In this document: in pieces, positions 53,906 through 62,362 of the stretch
Layout: every line of letters starts with the position of its first letter
How positions within the stretch are numbered: position 1 is the stretch's first letter
DNA from: JAXGMV01 sp040772085
Lineage (GTDB): Bacteria; Chloroflexota; Anaerolineae; Anaerolineales; Anaerolineaceae
Length of the DNA: 64,000 nt
Reading direction: 5' to 3'
NCBI GenBank assembly: GCA_040772085.1
Contig: JAXGYU010000001.1
Span: 930,001 to 994,000 of the forward strand
The notes under the pieces: model-generated
The model's input: the letters and a program-made list of their open reading frames with translations, nothing else
What the model was told of the DNA's origin: nothing
Database searches by the model: none
Made by a program: the position numbers and the translations under genes

Positions 53906-55209
53906 TGTAATGAGCAACATAGGTAACAGGTTGTGCAACAACATGGGTAACAGAATTGATTATACAAGCGGGCTCAAACGATAAGGGGTACGAGAGATAA
54001 GGTCGCCAGTTGCCACATCAAATTTGGCTATAGAATAATTGCGATAACAAACCTGTACAACCTCCATGCTGTCATCTGGTACCAGTTGCACAAAGGTATC
54101 TCTGAATGTTTCACTAACGAAGAGCTGATGATGCGCAAACCTCAGAAAGCCCCAATTATTTATTTTATAGACACGATGAGCAGAGTTGTACTCATAAGGC
54201 AATACCTTTTCCTTGTAGTAACGCTGGCTGGGGATATAGACCTGATGTGGACAACGATCACCAAGCGCTTGATGAGGACGTTCGTTGTTATAAAGTGTTT
54301 TCCACTCCGATAGCCTTCTCACCGCATCATCGATATCCGCAAAATATTGGAACTTCAGCACTTCGTTTTTCATGGCCCGATGAAATCGTTCTATTTTCCC
54401 CTGGGTCTGCGGGTGGTAGTAACGGCCGTGCATGGGTAAGACATCCTGATCCATCAAAGCGCGCTCCAGCAAACAGTAGCCTTTTCTGCTACCGGCGAAA
54501 CAGGGACCATTATCGGTCAGGAGAGCGTTGGGCAAGCCGAATTCTCTGAAAACAGGTATAAAACTTGAAAGAACATCCCTTTGATCAAGTTTTGGCTCGA
54601 GCAGCAACGCATATCTGGAGTGATCATCCAATATTGCCAAAGGGTAGCATTTATTCCCGTCATTCATCAACACATCACCCTTGAAATCAGCTTGCCATAA
54701 TTCATTGTTGCTGGCCATTTCAAACCGTTTGAACTGACGGCGCACCAAAGAGGCTTCAAGGCTGATTGCTCCGTTCCTGCTGAGAATATTGTTCACCGTG
54801 CGAATACAGGGGATGATATGACCCTTGGCGCACAAATGGGCTCGGATTTTCCGGGCACCCCACCCCGGATATTTATCTCGTACGTCGAGAATTAGTTGTT
54901 CAATTTCACGAGCAGTCCTGGTGTTGACCTGATGGGGTCTTCTATCCTGATCATTCAATCCGATACCATCCTGGTATCGTTTCAGCCATTTGTAGCCGGT
55001 TTTTCGGCTGATTTTATATTCATCACACAAGGCTGAGAAGTTTCGATCTGAGCGTAGACATTTGTTGATGAATTCTTCGCGTAACAATTTCACTCCCTTT
55101 TCCATCCATGGCATATTCACCTCCGCGAGGACTTTTATGCTTGGATTATCAGTTGAAAGTGTTACCTATGTCCTTGCACATTGTGTTACCTATGTCTTTG
55201 CCTTATACA
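53906..55209 (-). mobile_element. IS481-like insertion sequence with 6-bp target duplication
   Basis: About 1304 bp. Ends: TGTAATGAGCAACATAGGTAACA on the left and the related TGTATAAGGCAAAGACATAGG... on the right (read inwards), i.e. TGTA...TACA. Each end carries two copies of ACATAGGTAACA 24 nt apart (53917 and 53941; 55161 and 55185 in reverse), likely transposase binding sites. GCATGC flanks it directly on both sides (53900-53905, 55210-55215), fitting the 6-bp palindromic duplications known for IS481. The transposase gene looks intact. Confidence 0.85.
53960..55120 (-). CDS. DDE transposase, IS481-like
   Basis: 386 aa. N-terminal helix-turn-helix (FSALCDEYKISRKTGYKWLKRY near 28-49), a second HTH-like region, then an rve/DDE catalytic core: D in WQADFKGD, D in LLTDNGPCF, E in QGKIERFHRAM. 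The C-terminal ~100 residues form the usual tail. No frameshift or stop is seen, so it may be active. ATG at 55120; the sequence is less GC-rich than neighbouring genes. Confidence 0.9.
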   Translation of the reverse strand: MNMPWMEKGVKLLREEFINKCLRSDRNFSALCDEYKISRKTGYKWLKRYQDGIGLNDQDRRPHQVNTRTAREIEQLILDVRDKYPGWGARKIRAHLCAKGHIIPCIRTVNNILSRNGAISLEASLVRRQFKRFEMASNNELWQADFKGDVLMNDGNKCYPLAILDDHSRYALLLEPKLDQRDVLSSFIPVFREFGLPNALLTDNGPCFAGSRKGYCLLERALMDQDVLPMHGRYYHPQTQGKIERFHRAMKNEVLKFQYFADIDDAVRRLSEWKTLYNNERPHQALGDRCPHQVYIPSQRYYKEKVLPYEYNSAHRVYKINNWGFLRFAHHQLFVSETFRDTFVQLVPDDSMEVVQVCYRNYSIAKFDVATGDLISRTPYRLSPLV

Positions 55210-55348
55210 GCATGCGGCATCCGGGCAGCCAACAAAATGAATGTCAGCGATTAGGTGGGAGTCGACCAAAAGGAAATTATATGATTGCTGATGAATCGAA
55301 TTACTCATTGAGGAAGTCGCATACGGTTACTCGCATTACAATTTGTAT

Positions 55349-55846
55349 ATGGCTGCTAAATTTCCAACACGCAAATGGGTACGACTAGCTACTTCGAATT
55401 ACAACCAACCAGGTGCCTATTTCATCACAATCGTCACTCATCAGCGTAAAGAAATCTTTGGGCATATCAACAACGATATCGTTCACCTCTCTGAGCTTGG
55501 CGAAATTGCTGATCGTTGCTGGCTGGAAATCCCATCTCATTTCGATAATCTCAATGCAGATTACCATGTGATCATGCCTAACCATGTGCATGGCATTATT
55601 GAGATACTGGATGATCCAACGGAGCCTCAACGAAATTCGACTTTAGGTACGATCGTTAATTCGTACAAATCTGCTGTCAGTAAGTTAATTCATGAGCGCG
55701 ATAATTTTTCATCTCTGAGGGTCTGGCAGACAGGGTATTACGACCATATCATCCGCGATGATGAGGATTTCGCCTGCATTATTGAGTACATAAACAACAA
55801 TCCACTTGGATGGGCTTTGGACTTAGAAAATCCGTCCCAATGCTAG
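55349..55846 (+). CDS. REP-associated tyrosine transposase-like protein (RAYT, Y1 HUH family)
   Basis: About 165 aa. HUH motif VIMPNHVHGIIE and a downstream catalytic tyrosine candidate in TIVNSYKSAVSKL; N-terminal GAYFITIVTHQRKEIFG is typical of the COG1943 Y1 transposases. These single-domain enzymes cut and move REP hairpins. ATG at 55349 (a TTG two codons earlier is in frame). It stands alone beside an IS element and is followed directly by a palindrome. Confidence 0.85.
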   Translation: MAAKFPTRKWVRLATSNYNQPGAYFITIVTHQRKEIFGHINNDIVHLSELGEIADRCWLEIPSHFDNLNADYHVIMPNHVHGIIEILDDPTEPQRNSTLGTIVNSYKSAVSKLIHERDNFSSLRVWQTGYYDHIIRDDEDFACIIEYINNNPLGWALDLENPSQC

Positions 55847-55866
55847 CCACCTGACGGTCAGGTGGC
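55846..55866. repeat. REP-like palindrome after the RAYT gene
   Basis: Ten-bp arms GCCACCTGAC and GTCAGGTGGC around a single G, starting at the last base of the RAYT stop codon. No T run follows on the plus strand, so it is not an obvious terminator. Confidence 0.75.
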
Positions 55867-55984
55867 GAACCCAACACATAGACAATTTAGCGTTCGCTAT
55901 TCGGATTCTGCCATCTGACGTGCCCGTTGGATCGACCCCGAGAGGGTGGTATACTAACGTTTTCAAGAGGGCAAGCGTATAAAT

Positions 55985-57448
55985 ATGAACGATACAAACA
56001 CACCTGTTCCAGCAGAGCAAGACCCCGCGTTTGAGGCCTATAGCGCTACGCGCAGCGCCCACTGGGACGCTGTCGCGCGGAAGCTGCGCGGCTGGAAAAG
56101 CTGGGGGTCGTACTACAACCGCCGGCTGCAGCACGTCTACAACTTCCTCATCCCCGCCAACGCGCGCATCCTTGAAATCGGCTCAGGCAATGGCGACCTG
56201 CTGGCATCGCTCAAGCCTGCCCGCGGCGTTGGTATCGACTTCTCAGCCGAGATGGTCAAGCTGGCACAGGACAATCATCCCGGTCTGACCTTCATACAGG
56301 CAGACGCCCACAACTTCAAACTGGACGAGACATTTGACGCGATCATCCTCTCCGAGGTGGTCAACGACGCCTGGGATGTCCAGCAAATCCTCGAAAACCT
56401 GCGGTCGATGTGCGAGCCCGGCACACGCATCATTCTCAACTATTACTCGCGCGTCTGGGAATTCCCGCTGCGCGTCGCTCGCGCGCTAAATCTGGCTGTG
56501 CCCACCCTCTATCAAAACTGGCTCACCCGCACCGATGTGCGCAACCTGCTCTATATCAGCGGCTATGAGACCATTCGTGACTGGCAGGAAGTTGCGCTGC
56601 CCGTTGGCATCCCGCTGCTGGCGCCGCTCTTCAACCGCTATCTGGTACGCTTCTGGCCGTTCAGCCAGCTCGCCATGTCCAACTTCACGCTGGCACGTCC
56701 TGCCCCCCAACCATTGGCTGCGTCGCAGCTGCCCAGCGTCAGCATTGTTGTGCCGGCACGGAATGAAGCCGGCAACATTGAGAACATCATCAAACGGACA
56801 CCCAATCTCGGCCCATGGTCTGAGATCATCTTCGTCGAAGGGAATTCAACAGACAACACCTATCAGGTGATCGAGGAGACCTTGCCAAAATACCCCGAGC
56901 GCAATCTCAGCCTGATCAAGCAGCCCGGCAAAGGCAAGGGGGACGCCGTGCGCGCCGCCTTCGCCATCGCCAAAGGCGACGTCCTGATGATCCTGGATGC
57001 CGATATGACCATGCCGCCCGAGGATCTGCCCCTCTACTACGACGCGATCGCCAGCGGCAAAGGCGAGATGATCAACGGCGTCAGGCTGGTCTACCCCATG
57101 GAAAAGGAAGCCATGCAGTTCCTGAACTTCCTCGGCAACAAAGGCTTTTCGCTGATCTTCTCCTGGCTGCTCGGTCAACCCATCAAGGATACGCTGTGCG
57201 GCACCAAGGTGATGTTCAAGAAAGACTACGATTCCGTCGCAGCCAACCGCTCCTATTTTGGCGACTTTGACCCCTTCGGTGATTTTGACCTGCTCTTCGG
57301 CGCTGCCAAGCTCAACCGCAAGATTGTCGATATCCCCATCCGCTACCGGGAGCGGGTCTATGGCGAAACCAATATCAGCCGCTGGAAGCATGGCGTCCTG
57401 CTGGCGCGCATGGTAATGTTCGCCGCCCGGCGCATCAAGTTCGTTTAA
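55985..57448 (+). CDS. Fusion of SAM-dependent methyltransferase and family 2 glycosyltransferase
   Basis: 487 aa. Residues about 30-235: class I methyltransferase (ARILEIGSGNGDLLASL, VGIDFSAEM, FDAIILSEVVNDAWD). Residues about 250-487: GT2/DPM1-like glycosyltransferase (VSIVVPARNEAGNIENII, IFVEGNSTDNT, LMILDADMTMPPEDL, DTLCGTKVMF, RYRERVYGETNISRW). No membrane helix is predicted after the GT domain, although a hydrophobic stretch near 385 could touch the membrane. A TGGTATACT extended -10 lies at about 55947. The substrate, likely a lipid-linked sugar, is unknown. Confidence 0.88.
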   Translation: MNDTNTPVPAEQDPAFEAYSATRSAHWDAVARKLRGWKSWGSYYNRRLQHVYNFLIPANARILEIGSGNGDLLASLKPARGVGIDFSAEMVKLAQDNHPGLTFIQADAHNFKLDETFDAIILSEVVNDAWDVQQILENLRSMCEPGTRIILNYYSRVWEFPLRVARALNLAVPTLYQNWLTRTDVRNLLYISGYETIRDWQEVALPVGIPLLAPLFNRYLVRFWPFSQLAMSNFTLARPAPQPLAASQLPSVSIVVPARNEAGNIENIIKRTPNLGPWSEIIFVEGNSTDNTYQVIEETLPKYPERNLSLIKQPGKGKGDAVRAAFAIAKGDVLMILDADMTMPPEDLPLYYDAIASGKGEMINGVRLVYPMEKEAMQFLNFLGNKGFSLIFSWLLGQPIKDTLCGTKVMFKKDYDSVAANRSYFGDFDPFGDFDLLFGAAKLNRKIVDIPIRYRERVYGETNISRWKHGVLLARMVMFAARRIKFV

Positions 57449-57455
57449 TCCGATC

Positions 57456-58691
57456 ATGGCACAATCACGCCTGTTCGAGAATATCGCGCTCTCCGTCACC
57501 GACCTGACGCGTTACCTGCGGCAGGTGTTCGACGCTGACGAGATTCTGCAGCGTGTCTGGGTTTCGGGAGAGATCTCCAACCTGTCGCGGCCATCCTCCG
57601 GACATATCTATTTCTCGCTCAAAGACAGCAACGCGTCGCTGCGCTGCGTGATCTGGCGCAGCACTGCCATGCGGCTGACCGGCGACCTGCGCAATGGTAT
57701 GGCAGTTGATGTGCAGGGCGCGGTAAGCATTTATGAACGCGAGGGCAACTATCAGCTCTACGTGAACCAGGTGCGCACCTCCGGTGAGGGAAAGCTCTAC
57801 CAGCAATTCATCGAACTGCGTGACCGCCTCGAGCAGGAAGGTTTATTCCGCGAAGAGCGCAAACGCACGCTGCCGGAACGACCCGCTGTCATTGGCATCG
57901 TGACGTCCTCGACCGGCGCGGCGCTGCAGGATATTCTGAACACGCTGCGCGGACGCTACACACTGGCGCAGGTCATCCTCGCTCCCACCGCGGTTCAAGG
58001 CGCCGAAGCACCGGCTGAGATCGTGCGCGCGCTGGCGACTGTGAACATGCGTCAGCCGGATGTGATCATCCTGGCGCGCGGCGGCGGTTCACTGGAAGAT
58101 TTATGGGCGTTCAACGATGAACGTGTCGTTCGCGCCATCATCGCATCGCCGGCACCCATTTGCAGCGGCATCGGACACGAGACCGATTTTACGCTGGCAG
58201 ATTTTGCAGCCGACTTTCGCGCGCCAACGCCCACCGGCGCGGCTGTCGCGGTGACACCTGACAGGTCCGCGATGCTCAGCGATCTGCGGGCGCTGGAAGA
58301 TGAACTCAATCGCGCCCTGACGGACAAACTCGACAGCCTGCGCTATGACCTGTCGCTGGCAGCCCAGCGCCTGACACGGGAATCACCCTTGCGCAAGGTG
58401 CGCGGCAATCGGCAGTATCTCGATTCGATCGAAACGCGGCTGGCACAAAGTCTGGTCACCTCGGTCAGACTGCGCCGCATGCGGCACAGCAGTTTGTCCG
58501 CGCAGCTGCGTTCGCTCAGCCCGTATGCCATCCTCGAGCGCGGCTACGCGATTCTGTACGGCAAAGATGGCGGACAAATCAGTTCAGTGCGGCAAGCCGC
58601 GGCTGGTGATAGAATCACAGCCCAATTGAATGACGGCCGCATTGAGGCGGATGTACGGAACACATTCGAACAACCTGCGGACGGGGAGTAA
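57456..58691 (+). CDS. xseA: Exodeoxyribonuclease VII large subunit
   Basis: 411 aa. OB domain (VWVSGEISNLSRPSSGHIYFSLKD), then catalytic domain (GIVTSSTGAALQDILNTL, ILARGGGSLEDLWAFNDE, GIGHETDFTLADFAADFRAPTPTGAA). It degrades single-stranded DNA and works in mismatch repair and recombination. Slightly shorter than E. coli XseA (456 aa) in the helical arm. 4 nt before xseB. Confidence 0.96.
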   Translation: MAQSRLFENIALSVTDLTRYLRQVFDADEILQRVWVSGEISNLSRPSSGHIYFSLKDSNASLRCVIWRSTAMRLTGDLRNGMAVDVQGAVSIYEREGNYQLYVNQVRTSGEGKLYQQFIELRDRLEQEGLFREERKRTLPERPAVIGIVTSSTGAALQDILNTLRGRYTLAQVILAPTAVQGAEAPAEIVRALATVNMRQPDVIILARGGGSLEDLWAFNDERVVRAIIASPAPICSGIGHETDFTLADFAADFRAPTPTGAAVAVTPDRSAMLSDLRALEDELNRALTDKLDSLRYDLSLAAQRLTRESPLRKVRGNRQYLDSIETRLAQSLVTSVRLRRMRHSSLSAQLRSLSPYAILERGYAILYGKDGGQISSVRQAAAGDRITAQLNDGRIEADVRNTFEQPADGE

Positions 58692-58695
58692 CGGC

Positions 58696-58938
58696 ATGGC
58701 TACAAATCCAATTGACCCGGAAGAAATGACTTACGAGGCTGCGATCAAGGAGCTTGAGGAGATCATCAGCGCGCTTGAGGATGACAAGGTGGACCTCGAG
58801 AAAAGCCTGCTGCTCTATGAACGCGGGCAGGCGCTGGTCGCCCGCAGCTCCAAACTGCTCGAACAAGCCGAACTCAAGCTTAAAACGCTGACGAACCAAC
58901 TCGATCTCTCTGATCCTGAAGAGGAAGTAGATTTCTAG
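58696..58938 (+). CDS. xseB: Exodeoxyribonuclease VII small subunit
   Basis: 80 aa. MTYEAAIKELEEIISALEDDKVDLEKSL is the XseB helical hairpin; YERGQALVARSSKLLEQAE completes it. Start at 58696, 4 nt after xseA; the longer reading within xseA is rejected. The stop overlaps the next gene by 1 nt. Confidence 0.95.
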   Translation: MATNPIDPEEMTYEAAIKELEEIISALEDDKVDLEKSLLLYERGQALVARSSKLLEQAELKLKTLTNQLDLSDPEEEVDF

Positions 58939-59438
58939 TGAGCTTTGACTTTTCTCAACCGACCGGCATCCTGGCGGACGTAATCAGTTTTTTCAAGGAT
59001 TTCTTTACCAACCCGGTGATGCTTTCCGCGCTGCTCGCCTGGGGCATCGCGCAGACGCTGAAAATGCCGATCGATTACTTCCTGCATAAGCGCTGGAACT
59101 GGTCCTTGCTGTTCTCTGCCGGCGGTATGCCCAGCTCGCATTCCGCCCTGGTGACCGCCACTACCCTCGCTATTGGCATCTTTGATGGGGTAAAATCTTC
59201 GACCTTCGCGCTGGCCTTCGTGCTCTCGATGATCGTGATTTACGACGCGACGGGCATCCGGCGCCAGGCAGGCATCCATGCCCAGAAGATCAACGTGATG
59301 ATCAACGAATTGCTCGCCGGTCACCCGCTGAACGAGGAACGGCTGGCTGAGGTGCTGGGACACACGCCGCGCCAGGCGGTCGGCGGTATGGGTATTGGCA
59401 TCCTGTGCGCGATACTGGTCTGGTTTTTACTGCGCTAA
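58938..59438 (+). CDS. DUF212 / divergent PAP2 family membrane protein
   Basis: 166 aa. About four membrane helices, with the family marks PSSHSALVTATTLAIG and YDATGIRRQAGIHAQKIN. Related to PAP2 phosphatases/haloperoxidases; function unproven. GTG start at 58938 shares a base with the xseB stop. Confidence 0.88.
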   Translation: MSFDFSQPTGILADVISFFKDFFTNPVMLSALLAWGIAQTLKMPIDYFLHKRWNWSLLFSAGGMPSSHSALVTATTLAIGIFDGVKSSTFALAFVLSMIVIYDATGIRRQAGIHAQKINVMINELLAGHPLNEERLAEVLGHTPRQAVGGMGIGILCAILVWFLLR

Positions 59439-59447
59439 CCCAAAAAT

Positions 59448-60041
59448 TCACTCTAGCGTGTACGGCAGCCAGTGCGCGGTGTAGATCAATTTCGGCTGCC
59501 GTGAATTAATTCGTTTCCAGCTTTTCACCATTTCACGATTATCGAACCCCTCCACCAGATGAGGCAGAGGCAAATCGCCGATGAAGGCTGTGCCGTCGTC
59601 CAGGAGCAGTGTCGCGCTGTCCGCGGAGTGACCAGGCGTGTGCAGGATCTCGCCCTGCAATCCGATCTCGCTCAGAAAAGCGCGACTGTCCGCTTCGGTC
59701 AGCATCAGGTTATCCCATTCATTGATGGGATGCGGGCGCATGCGTTTGTCATTTTTGAAAATAGTCAGCCAATCGTTGAGCGTATCGCGCTGAAAATCCA
59801 TCAGCAGCAGTTGAACGCCATGCTCTTTCAGGTCCTGTGCCAGACCGCCATGATCAGGATGATAGTGGCTGACGAGCAGATAGCGCACATCGCTCAACGC
59901 GACATTCGCCTCTTTCAGCGCGCGATAGAGCAGCGGCAGCGCGTTGGGCATATCCGTGTCCAGCATCAGCCAACCCTGATTGAGCGGCAGCAGATAGCAG
60001 CGCGTGTAGTTGTAGAAGAGCGTGATCACCTGACCGGGCAA
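59448..60041 (-). CDS. MBL-fold metallo-hydrolase
   Basis: 197 aa. Zinc ligands in VSHYHPDHGG (HxHxDH type), LHTPGHSADS and a late Asp in FIGDLPLPH. It probably hydrolyses a small ester or thioester; substrate unknown. The TTG at 60041 is used; a GTG at 60029 is an alternative. It begins 4 nt after the HerA gene on the same strand, so it may belong to the HerA-NurA operon. Confidence 0.85.
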   Translation of the reverse strand: MPGQVITLFYNYTRCYLLPLNQGWLMLDTDMPNALPLLYRALKEANVALSDVRYLLVSHYHPDHGGLAQDLKEHGVQLLLMDFQRDTLNDWLTIFKNDKRMRPHPINEWDNLMLTEADSRAFLSEIGLQGEILHTPGHSADSATLLLDDGTAFIGDLPLPHLVEGFDNREMVKSWKRINSRQPKLIYTAHWLPYTLE

Positions 60042-60044
60042 GCG

Positions 60045-61727
60045 CTAGAACCCCAGTTGGCTGTTGTAATCCTCAAGCGATTCGCCGCCTTTTTTGCCTA
60101 TCAGGTTTTGCCAGAAGGTGTCGTCATAATACACCGACCTGACCGCGATCGGCATCGGCACCGCCCAACCAAGCAGCAGCACTTCCTGTTTCTTCTCCAG
60201 GCTGGTCAGCATGCCGCGCAGGGCTTCCTTGCCCGCCAGTCCGGAGAAGACCGCAGCGATATCGGCGTCATCACCCAGCCAGCCCGAGATGCGCGTACCG
60301 AGCTGCGACATCACCTCGTCATAGATTTGTGAGGGCCGCTGATCGACGACCAGCAGCGTGACGTAATACTTCCGCATTTCACGCGCGATGGTGCTGAAAG
60401 TGGTCTGGTCCGCCATCTCGCGGTTGAGCAGCTTATGGGCTTCCTCAATCACGATCACCAACGGCCGCGGCTTCTCTTTGTTGTGTCCCTGATGATCATT
60501 CGTCAGCGTTTCCCAACGCTCGCGGATGCGCCGTGTCAGTAGATTGCTGATCAGCAGATAATCGAGGCTGCTTTCAAACTCACCAAATGAGACGACGTAA
60601 TGCAAACCACTTTCCAGCCCCTTGATGATTTCACCCAGGGGGTTGCCCGCGACCCGCTCGGTAATGTATTTGCGGTTGAAGACCCGTTTTAATTTGTGAT
60701 GCAGCGCTTTGGCAGCCATGACGTTGACATTATGCTCGGTCGCCCAGCCTTCCACCGTCTCACCTTCCAGGTCATCGTCGCCAGGTCTGTCCGGGTCCAT
60801 ATTCTTGAAGGCGTGGAACCAATTCTCACGCCCGAACTGCGCGACCAGTGCGTCCAGCGTGGCGCTGGTGGTTTCCTTCAGGTTCAGTTCATTGGTCAGC
60901 AGCTCGATGTCTTCCGGCATGATGTCCGATTCGGCCAGCATCAGATTGAAATCCGGCGAGTTTCCTTTGATATCCGCGCCCGGACCGACGCCAACCACGC
61001 GCACCTTGGGAAATTTGGACTTCAAGCCTGTCACGCGCGTGCCGGAATCCGACGATGTGCTGTCGTAGGCGTACTCGTTGTGCATGTCGAAGACCAGAAC
61101 GGATGACTGGTCATACTTCAGCAGCCCGGCAAGGATAATACGGGTCAGAAAAGATTTGCCGGTGCCGGTCGCTCCGAAAATGCCGGCAGAGCGTTTGACG
61201 AATTCATCCAGGTCGATGCAAATCGGATGCCCCTGCTCGCGGGTATGACCGATGACAAACATATTCTTAGCGTCAGGATCGCCAAAGACCTGCTTGACGT
61301 CGCCGGCTGATGCCAGCCTGACGGGTGAGTGATGCGAAGGCACCGTCTTGACCGGCATGGGATGCGGGTCGACCGGATTGGCCTCGCGCCATGCGGCATA
61401 GGCGTCCGTGCCAAGTTCAGGACCCGTGTCCAGCATCAATGCCGGCAGGATCTCGAGATTGGTATAAAGCGTCTGACCGTGCAGCAATTTCGACAGTCCC
61501 GCGGGCAGACGCACCTCGGACGGTTCGTCAGCAAAACGGGCATTGGTATTGCCCAATTGCATGTCGGTCACCAGGCTGTAAAACTTCCAGTTGCTGCTTT
61601 CGGCAACCACAAAACTGCCCAGTTGCACTTCCTGCGGCGGGACAGTCAGCCGGACGTTCAGATTGGCTTTGAGCGCGCCGCCGACAATATAACCAATCTG
61701 CTTTTCACCATTCATGTTGTCGCTCAT
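60045..61727 (-). CDS. herA: HerA-family hexameric DNA-translocating ATPase
   Basis: 560 aa. A HAS-barrel-like N-terminus (about 10-110), then the FtsK/HerA ATPase core: Walker A GATGTGKS, SSVLVFDMHNEYAYDS, Walker B LVIVIEEAHKLL, and VDQRPSQIYDEVMSQLGTRI (sensor/arginine region). HerA drives DNA into the NurA nuclease during end processing. It overlaps the middle gene by 4 nt; a NurA-domain gene begins the operon. Confidence 0.92.
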   Translation of the reverse strand: MSDNMNGEKQIGYIVGGALKANLNVRLTVPPQEVQLGSFVVAESSNWKFYSLVTDMQLGNTNARFADEPSEVRLPAGLSKLLHGQTLYTNLEILPALMLDTGPELGTDAYAAWREANPVDPHPMPVKTVPSHHSPVRLASAGDVKQVFGDPDAKNMFVIGHTREQGHPICIDLDEFVKRSAGIFGATGTGKSFLTRIILAGLLKYDQSSVLVFDMHNEYAYDSTSSDSGTRVTGLKSKFPKVRVVGVGPGADIKGNSPDFNLMLAESDIMPEDIELLTNELNLKETTSATLDALVAQFGRENWFHAFKNMDPDRPGDDDLEGETVEGWATEHNVNVMAAKALHHKLKRVFNRKYITERVAGNPLGEIIKGLESGLHYVVSFGEFESSLDYLLISNLLTRRIRERWETLTNDHQGHNKEKPRPLVIVIEEAHKLLNREMADQTTFSTIAREMRKYYVTLLVVDQRPSQIYDEVMSQLGTRISGWLGDDADIAAVFSGLAGKEALRGMLTSLEKKQEVLLLGWAVPMPIAVRSVYYDDTFWQNLIGKKGGESLEDYNSQLGF

Positions 61728-62362
61728 ACTGCACCTCCCTCAAAGCCCAGGTCAGCGTCAGCCATGGCGCTCAGCACCGCCATCAGGGTGCGGTAGTCAT
61801 CGCGCAGGATGACGATCAGCTCCTGCACGGCATTGCGCACCCAGAAGGGATCGCCGCGCGAAGCATTCACGTCACCCGCCTGTTTGATATGCGCCGCCAG
61901 CAGCTCGCCGACCGGCAATTCTTCAGCCCGCAGGATATGGCGCAGATAGCCGAGATGACCGGCGCCGGTAAAACCGATGATCTCCTCGTCAGAACAGGCG
62001 TACATGGCGTCCAGCGTCAGGGGCGGACGCGGCGGCAGCAGGTGATGGTAACGCCCTGCCTGGCTGTAACCGATGAATAGCACGCTCAGCTCGACCGGCA
62101 CGTTGCGGTTGTTGCGATTATCCTCGATGACCTCAGGCGAGATATTCTCAACCCCGATCAGCGAGCGCACGATTTCATCATCCTGCAGGTTGATGTCGTA
62201 GATCACGCCCAAAGCGTTCAGGTCAGGCGGATATTGCAGCGGGATGCGCACCATCGCTCCCAGCGCGGGCGCTGCCATCTGATTGACCCTGCAGCCAACC
62301 ACACATCCGCTGGTGGATGACCGCAACAATCTGCCGATTTCGATTGATGCTCTCTCGCTCAT
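61724..62362 (-). CDS. Unknown protein between HerA and NurA
   Basis: 212 aa. The first ~75 residues look like a small beta barrel similar to the HAS-barrel at the start of HerA (VVGCRVNQ... LGAMVRIPLQY); the rest is helical with no catalytic motif that I recognise. It overlaps both neighbours by 4 nt (ATGA), so it is translated in step with them and is likely a third subunit or adaptor. Confidence 0.78.
   Translation of the reverse strand: MSERASIEIGRLLRSSTSGCVVGCRVNQMAAPALGAMVRIPLQYPPDLNALGVIYDINLQDDEIVRSLIGVENISPEVIEDNRNNRNVPVELSVLFIGYSQAGRYHHLLPPRPPLTLDAMYACSDEEIIGFTGAGHLGYLRHILRAEELPVGELLAAHIKQAGDVNASRGDPFWVRNAVQELIVILRDDYRTLMAVLSAMADADLGFEGGAV

Noticed and set aside
55846..55866. Intrinsic terminator after the RAYT gene
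   Set aside because: No U run follows on the plus strand; the palindrome fits a REP hairpin better.
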